A stretch of DNA of 13,307 nt from Phoronis ovalis (Eukaryota; Phoronida; Phoronidae). This document shows positions 8,782-13,307 of the stretch, piece by piece. Location: assembly GCA_028565635.1 (NCBI GenBank), contig JAOXYB010038951.1, positions 1 to 13,307 of the forward strand. The letters run 5' to 3'. The first letter of the stretch is position 1. Each line of letters starts with the position of its first letter. A model generated the notes under the pieces. That model searched no databases and was not told where the DNA came from. It saw only the letters and a list, made by a program, of their open reading frames with translations. The position numbers were made by a program, and so were the translations under genes.

Positions 8782-8847
8782 ATGGCGGACAACATAAACT
8801 GTATGTTCTCGGGTTACAGCGACCAGTCGCTACACCCGCTTACATGA
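8782..8847 (+). other. 21-codon ATG open frame in a GC-richer island
   Basis: The start AACATGGCG has A at -3 and G at +4, a strong animal initiation context. The frame reads M-A-D-N-I-N-C-M-F-S and so on to TGA at 8845, with balanced codons unlike the AT-rich flanks. ATGGCGGAC also resembles a YY1 site (AANATGGCGGC), so the island may be regulatory instead. Too short to be called a gene. Confidence 0.2.
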
Positions 8848-9685
8848 CCATTGTATTCAATATTGTTTCGGAAGTCATGTTTATATCCCTATATGATTAT
8901 ACATAGAGAAATTGAAGCGTGGCTCATGATTTCGGACGTGTTGTGTTATCTCTATTTTCTCGCTTTATTGTTTGCTCGTAATTCAGATAGTTGACATATA
9001 AATGGACCTTTTTATCAAATGGGCGTGTACACAATCTTGATACATAACCATATACTATATATTCCATAGAGATTTCGGAAAAGTACTCCAGAGATGTTAA
9101 GGTTATTATATATTTTGCAGTAACCAAGTTTTTTGATCCTTTAATCTATTTCATCTCGGAATGAGGATTTAATCAACACCAGACATATGTCGATTTGTTG
9201 TTTTGCACAATGTAATTAAGTTTTCGCATGTGAAGAAGTATTCATCAGACACTATGTTTTAAGCCAATTTAAATTATGCTTCATAGTAATCACAACAGTA
9301 GGTTAAAAAGTGATCTTGTTTTTACTATCATTTAATATTTTTGTCATCGTGTAGGAAAAATATATATTATTAATATTAGATAAAAAATAACATCTGCTTC
9401 ATATCATACTAATGTTCAATGTACAGTGTATGTGTTTACTTTGTGCTGCATCAAATTGTTATATAAATATGTATATTATGTTAATTCGGCGCTATTCGAT
9501 TTTAATTAGAATGAGTTAATCGTAAATTCTGCGCATCTTTGAGAAAAATAATTTTTAAAAAGTGAAAATGCATTTTAATACATTATTCTCATGGTATCAT
9601 AATGACTTTAATTTTTGTAAACTTTGGATGACTCAGTCAAATACATGCCGCGATATTGAAGACATCCTGATTATAAAACACAAAG
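8848..9685. other. Noncoding stretch, nothing recognised
   Basis: AT-rich DNA, including very low-complexity tracts near 9355-9390. The only sizeable frame is a 67-codon minus-strand one (8924-9127) with no protein character. Confidence 0.5.
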
Positions 9686-9718
9686 ATGCATGACCGCCTA
9701 AAAGCATTACGAGCAACA
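9686..9718 (+). other. Possible first coding exon: syntaxin-like N-terminus (speculative)
   Basis: The frame starts AAGATG (A at -3) and reads MHDRLKALRAT before a GT (ACA|GTATAC) in phase 0. Syntaxins of the 1-4 group begin with M-x-D-R-x-x-x-L-(K/R), and the first coding exon of vertebrate syntaxin 1A is about ten codons and ends in phase 0 (established knowledge). The next downstream exon found here (10398) does not join in frame: phase 0 would meet a stop after seven codons. No syntaxin acidic region or SNARE exon is visible in the window. Eleven codons can match by chance. Confidence 0.15.
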
Positions 9719-9862
9719 GTATACATATGCACAGGTGCTACACAAATACTTTAATTGATGTGTGGCCATTATATTAACGAGCATTCTTTCCATTAGCTAC
9801 TTCCATATTCTGGAGACATTTGTAGTTATAACAAATATTAAGAGAGGCGTGACTCAAAGTTT

Positions 9863-10015
9863 TTAGATTAATGTATAGTCCCCGTGTGCAGCACACATTT
9901 CAGCTAGATTTTTTTTACCGAATAAGCACCCGTGCCATTTGAAAGTCAGGTCCAAGATCAAATAAAGTGAGTGCTTCCCGACCTCAGCGACTCGGTGCCC
10001 TCCCTCTGTCAGCAT
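9863..10015 (-). other. 50-codon minus-strand open frame in a GC-rich patch
   Basis: Starts at ATG (complement of 10013-10015) and stops at TAA (complement of 9863-9865); the frame stays open upstream of the ATG as well. The predicted peptide has a mixed, protein-like make-up, including HRVAEVGKHSLYLILDL and CAAHGDY. The patch is clearly richer in G+C than its neighbours. It could be a fragment of a transposable element or a lone exon; I recognise neither. Confidence 0.2.
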
Positions 10016-10223
10016 GCAGATGGTGACTGAATTATTGTTGATGAGAATACATTATTACTCGAGTAATTTACCCCCAATAACAACTACGATATAATATTAC
10101 CATTTAAAGACTGTAGCAACATTGTCAGTTTGTATGAAACATAATACTATATATAGATAGAGTTTCATGCTGATACAACTGATAAAATGTATTATCATAT
10201 TTAACCCGACCTTTTTCAAAAGC

Positions 10224-10231
10224 TATATATA
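10224..10231 (+). promoter_or_regulatory. TATA-like box TATATATA upstream of gene 2
   Basis: TATATATA is followed some 30 bases later by a GC-richer segment (10255-10300) that holds TCACATGA and ACCGGT. If transcription began near 10255, the first ATG of gene 2 would lie about 160 bases downstream with no upstream intron needed. This competes with the view that 10397 is a splice acceptor. Confidence 0.2.
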
Positions 10232-10397
10232 CTTTCCCAGTTATCCTAGCATTGTTCTCGACGCATTCAATCCGTACGTGTCGTCACATGACCGGTGAAC
10301 AGTCTCATCTAATTTGAGGTCAAGTAGTTGAAGTATTTATTTATTGTTATTATTACCTAACAGTAATTTGAATTCCCTAATTGCTTGTTTATTACAG

Positions 10398-10458
10398 GTG
10401 GGTTTATATTTTGATGGCTAATCCACAAGATGATGGAGATTGGATCAAACACAGCCAG
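10398..10458 (+). CDS. Gene 2, first visible exon: unknown protein, MANPQDDGDW...
   Basis: The exon is bracketed by TTTATTACAG and CAG|GTAAAT. The frame that joins the next exon reads MANPQDDGDWIKHSQ from ATG 10414 and leaves the exon in phase 0. The start is not certain: the same frame is open back to the acceptor (TGG GTT TAT ATT TTG before the ATG), so this may be an internal exon with a phase-2 entry rather than a 5' leader. The ATG has T at -3 but G at +4, a mediocre context. The peptide is acidic and polar, with no signal peptide and no motif I recognise. The next exon is 1968 bases downstream. Confidence 0.5.
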
Positions 10459-12426
10459 GTAAATGAAACTCTCATGCTTGAATGCCTAATTGTTTTATAG
10501 ACAAATACTTTCTTGTACTTGCCCCCTGAAGGTTGTCTTCTGCCATGTAAGTTCAGTGTATTAAACTTACATTGTGTCTTTGGTCAGTAGTTTGATTGAA
10601 AGAGATTATGATGTTTAAGTTAGCATTCGTATACAACTATAATTATCATTACACTCTGTCATAACATATACATGTAAACACGCTGGGACCACACACTTCC
10701 TGATTCGAAGACAGAGTCCAGTAAATTATTTCAACCCCGATCTCAACAAGCCGTGTGTCTCAACGCACTGTTTGACAGACAGGAAAGTACACTCTATGGG
10801 CGAACTACAAAGTGTTCGAGTGCTTATTATTTTGCAAAAAACTATATAATATTTTATTTTGCTTGTCGTGTAAGATATATTTAATATACGAGATAGTTTC
10901 GTAAGCTGTACATGCCACTATCATAAATCACACATTGTACGTTATCAGGAAAGGATAGGGAGGGGTTGACAGGTAAAACTGAGAAACTAAGGAATGCCGC
11001 CCGTTATGTTATCATGTATATTAGTCCCAGACAATTGATACAATTTATCACACTTCTAGCAGGTACTTGTATATTTGCCTACATCATCAGTGTTATACAT
11101 GGCAGCGTAATACGGATGATTAGATTTTGTCACATACATTTTTTATGAAATTTATTAGCATAATTTATGGGAATTAAATAAACGACCTGAAAGGTAATTG
11201 TAAAAACCGACAAAGATGTTTAAATGATAGCGGTCAGAGTTCACGCGTTTTGTTACCTGTAACGTGAAAACACGGCCATTAATCGTCAAGATAGATGAAA
11301 TAACAATGAAGTTAATTCTAGCATGATAAATGTTTTAATAAAACTTTCAGTATGTTTCATTTTAAGAATTTCTGATAAATCAGTGACTTTAAGTGATTAT
11401 GTCAGATCCCGACCTCCTTCTTCAGTGGACATATAAACATGTTATACAGCATAAATAATGTAAGAGTCAGCGTTCAAAGTTACTATACTATTGACATTAA
11501 ACATTATCAATGTTTGCACATACATCGCATGTTAAACAGGAAACATAAAAGACCACTGAGTCAGTCAATGAAAATAGAAAAATGATACTTCAAAAGAGCA
11601 AAAAAGAATTTTATATTTTGTAGTTTAAATCGGATATGAGGATTTTGTTGTCAAATACCTTTGGAGTCACGCATCTGCCAGCGTCAGTTTGTGTCTGTCG
11701 TGTTTTTCAAACGTTATTAGAGTCATACTCACTACTGTATAGGCCATATTCCAGGTGGTTTTGCTTAGTATGCTTATCATAAGTCTTATTACGATGTCTT
11801 TTGAAAATAGTGGAATTGCTGATACAAGCGGTCTAATGTTCTGAGACCCTTTATTATTAAAACATTAATATTTCAAATGTGTCCTTTAATAAATAAAGTT
11901 ACAATTTAATTGGCGATTTTTTTATCGCTTTTGATTTTGTCAGTATTGTAGGGTATGATATAACTGTAGACAAATATTTTTGTTTACACGCAAAATCCAC
12001 CCATCAACAAATATAACCGCTGATAATAAAGATGAGGTTACCGGGGAGGATAAGGTCGCACTTTTGAGGACATGCTTTGTGAATGACTGTTCTTGTTTTG
12101 CATTAAATCAAACTGTGTGACAACCTACTGTCCGAACTTTTGACACTGACGTAAAGGTTATCATTTAGTTTTCATTGTTAGCTGGGGGAGTTAATTGTAA
12201 TTTGATCTATAGGAAACAATAACTACACTTGATACCGACTGTATGACCTCTTTGTTCCACTGGCCTTACAAACTTGATTCTTTTCGTTTCTGATTTGTAA
12301 GTGGTACTCGGAAATTAGTCTCTAAATTAGCTCAAAGCAAATCAGATCAGACGGGACAGTCTGAAAAAGAGAAAAGAAATTGAAAAGTCAGTATATATGC
12401 GTTTAAAATTTCTGTATATTTCTCAG
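10459..12426 (+). other. Intron of gene 2 (1968 bp, phase 0)
   Basis: Begins GTAAATG and ends CTGTATATTTCTCAG, a good pyrimidine-rich acceptor. It is AT-rich with no convincing extra exon. A GC-richer piece (about 10675-10825) carries a 68-codon frame without splice support. A small perfect hairpin, TCAGAC-GGGACA-GTCTGA, lies at 12347-12364 close to the acceptor. Confidence 0.55.
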
Positions 12427-12534
12427 GTTGTGTGTGATCGAGGTTACGGCACAAACGACAGTATGGGTAGGTCTACACAATTACAAGCTGATCTAACTGA
12501 GGTCGGGAAAAAGCTGGACGGCGAAGATATACCG
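12427..12534 (+). CDS. Gene 2, second visible exon: unknown protein
   Basis: The exon has 36 codons, phase 0 at both ends, between CTCAG and CCG|GTAATT. It is richer in G+C than its flanks; the frame joined from the upstream exon is fully open, and the other two contain stops. It reads VVCDRGYGTNDSMGRSTQ, then a predicted charged amphipathic helix LQADLTEVGKKLDGEDIP. Together with the previous exon this gives 51 residues: a hydrophilic, Asp/Gly-rich N-terminal segment with one Cys. No domain is recognised. The helix bears a slight resemblance to BH3 segments of Bak-type proteins, but the spacing of Leu and Gly-Asp does not fit. Reading past the donor would run into a CA-rich microsatellite and stop at 12604, so splicing is preferred. 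The rest of the gene lies right of the window. Confidence 0.55.
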
Positions 12535-12555
12535 GTAATTATTTTATTATTTTCT

Positions 12556-12580
12556 ACACGCACGCACATGCACACACACG
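12556..12580. repeat. CA/CG microsatellite
   Basis: Imperfect run of CA and CG dinucleotides (ACACGCACGCACATGCACAC and on), 21 bases after the predicted splice donor of gene 2. Likely length-variable among individuals. Confidence 0.8.
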
Positions 12581-12872
12581 GCTTTTTATATAGACATGAA
12601 AAATGAAAGGATTGTGACTGGTCGTATCTTAATAACTCAGAAATACATGTAATATTAATTCCTTTCTATTCAGCTATAATCGTGTATATTGAGACATTAA
12701 AACTATAAAACGTAACTGATATTTTTAAATGTCAAAAAAACACATCAGATATTTAAAAAGAGAACAAATACTGGAAGTATGTAACATAAGACATATTTTT
12801 TTTGTTGCGTGTATCTATTAACTTCGTGATTAAGTATGATTGACAGTCTTGCATGTTAACGACTGGTGGCTG

Positions 12873-12955
12873 GAAAGCATGCAGTATTATTAAGTATTTT
12901 AGTTTAATGAACAGGACTAGCACCAAGAGCTATCTGTTGGGTATTGCATGCTTTC
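12873..12955. repeat. 14-bp inverted repeat, 13 of 14 matching, 55-bp spacer
   Basis: GAAAGCATGCAGTA (12873-12886) pairs with TATTGCATGCTTTC (12942-12955); one mismatch (G against the A expected). Each arm also holds the palindrome GCATGC. It could be a tiny foldback element or a hairpin in the intron RNA. Confidence 0.65.
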
Positions 12956-13307
12956 TTTTTATCCAATACTTGATAATCTATCCAGTTTAGCTATGCGTGG
13001 AAACGAAACGTAATGACAATATCTGTTTATTGGTAGAAATGAGACAACGTCAAAATTACTCATTTTTGTACTCAACCCTTATAAGTATAAAATCGGTTTC
13101 AAATATTTACCCCTTTTCAGTAAAAGAAAACAATAAAATAAACATATATGGAGACTTGCATACTTAGCACCACACAGAAGTTCATGTATATCACTGTATT
13201 TACTGCCTACTGTTAAATCCATTTGACTAGCTGAAACATAATCAGAACAGTTGTACATGCACTCTGACCACAGTAAAGGTAAAAAACCTCAAAATTTTCA
13301 TTGGTAT

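Larger units (their letters stand above)
12535..13307 (+). other. Partial intron of gene 2 (right edge)
   Basis: AT-rich, with no exon seen. It contains a CA microsatellite just after the donor and a long-range inverted repeat (12873-12955). Confidence 0.45.

Noticed and set aside
9884-9896. GTGTGC-A-GCACAC near-palindrome
   Set aside because: A one-base loop cannot form a hairpin, and no known site matches well.
10643-10849. 68-codon open frame in the GC-richer part of the gene 2 intron
   Set aside because: No early ATG and no good splice sites; frames of this length are expected by chance in the window.
12481-12534. BH3-like helix in gene 2 (VGKKLDGEDI against the Bak-type pattern)
   Set aside because: The distance from the key Leu to Gly-Asp is two residues short and no other Bcl-2 family region is visible.

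Overview
The window looks like nuclear DNA from an animal. It is roughly two-thirds A+T, has no dense operon-like coding, and its only convincing coding sequence is broken by GT-AG introns and ends in polyadenylation signals. I lean toward a marine lophotrochozoan such as a bivalve, because of the very AT-rich noncoding DNA and the recurrent CATGTACATG palindrome (1657-1666, 7461-7470). That is an impression, not a proof.

Left end (1-~2020): the 3' part of a plus-strand gene (gene 1). Three coding exons (242-374, 783-958, 1145-1630) join in frame to give 264 C-terminal residues of a multi-pass membrane protein with about eight hydrophobic helices and many histidines in its first half. Its start lies beyond the left edge. 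AATAAA signals at 1952 and 1999 close the gene. I cannot assign it to a named family.

Middle (~2020-10397): about 8.4 kb with no gene I can defend. It holds short direct and inverted repeats, a minisatellite, a palindrome next to a TATA box (4442-4465), a CTCF-like site (8075-8090), a perfect E-box palindrome (8651-8660), two unexplained consensus splice donors (4203, 8748) and several short open frames. One or more 5' noncoding exons of the downstream gene could lie here, but this is inference.

Right end (10398-13307): two probable exons of a second plus-strand gene (gene 2), 10398-10458 and 12427-12534, separated by a 1968-bp intron. Together they give about 51 residues from the first ATG. 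The gene continues beyond the right edge. I do not recognise the product.

Genes 1 and 2 lie in the same direction, and nothing in the sequence links their functions. The best candidate for something undescribed is the histidine-rich membrane protein of gene 1.
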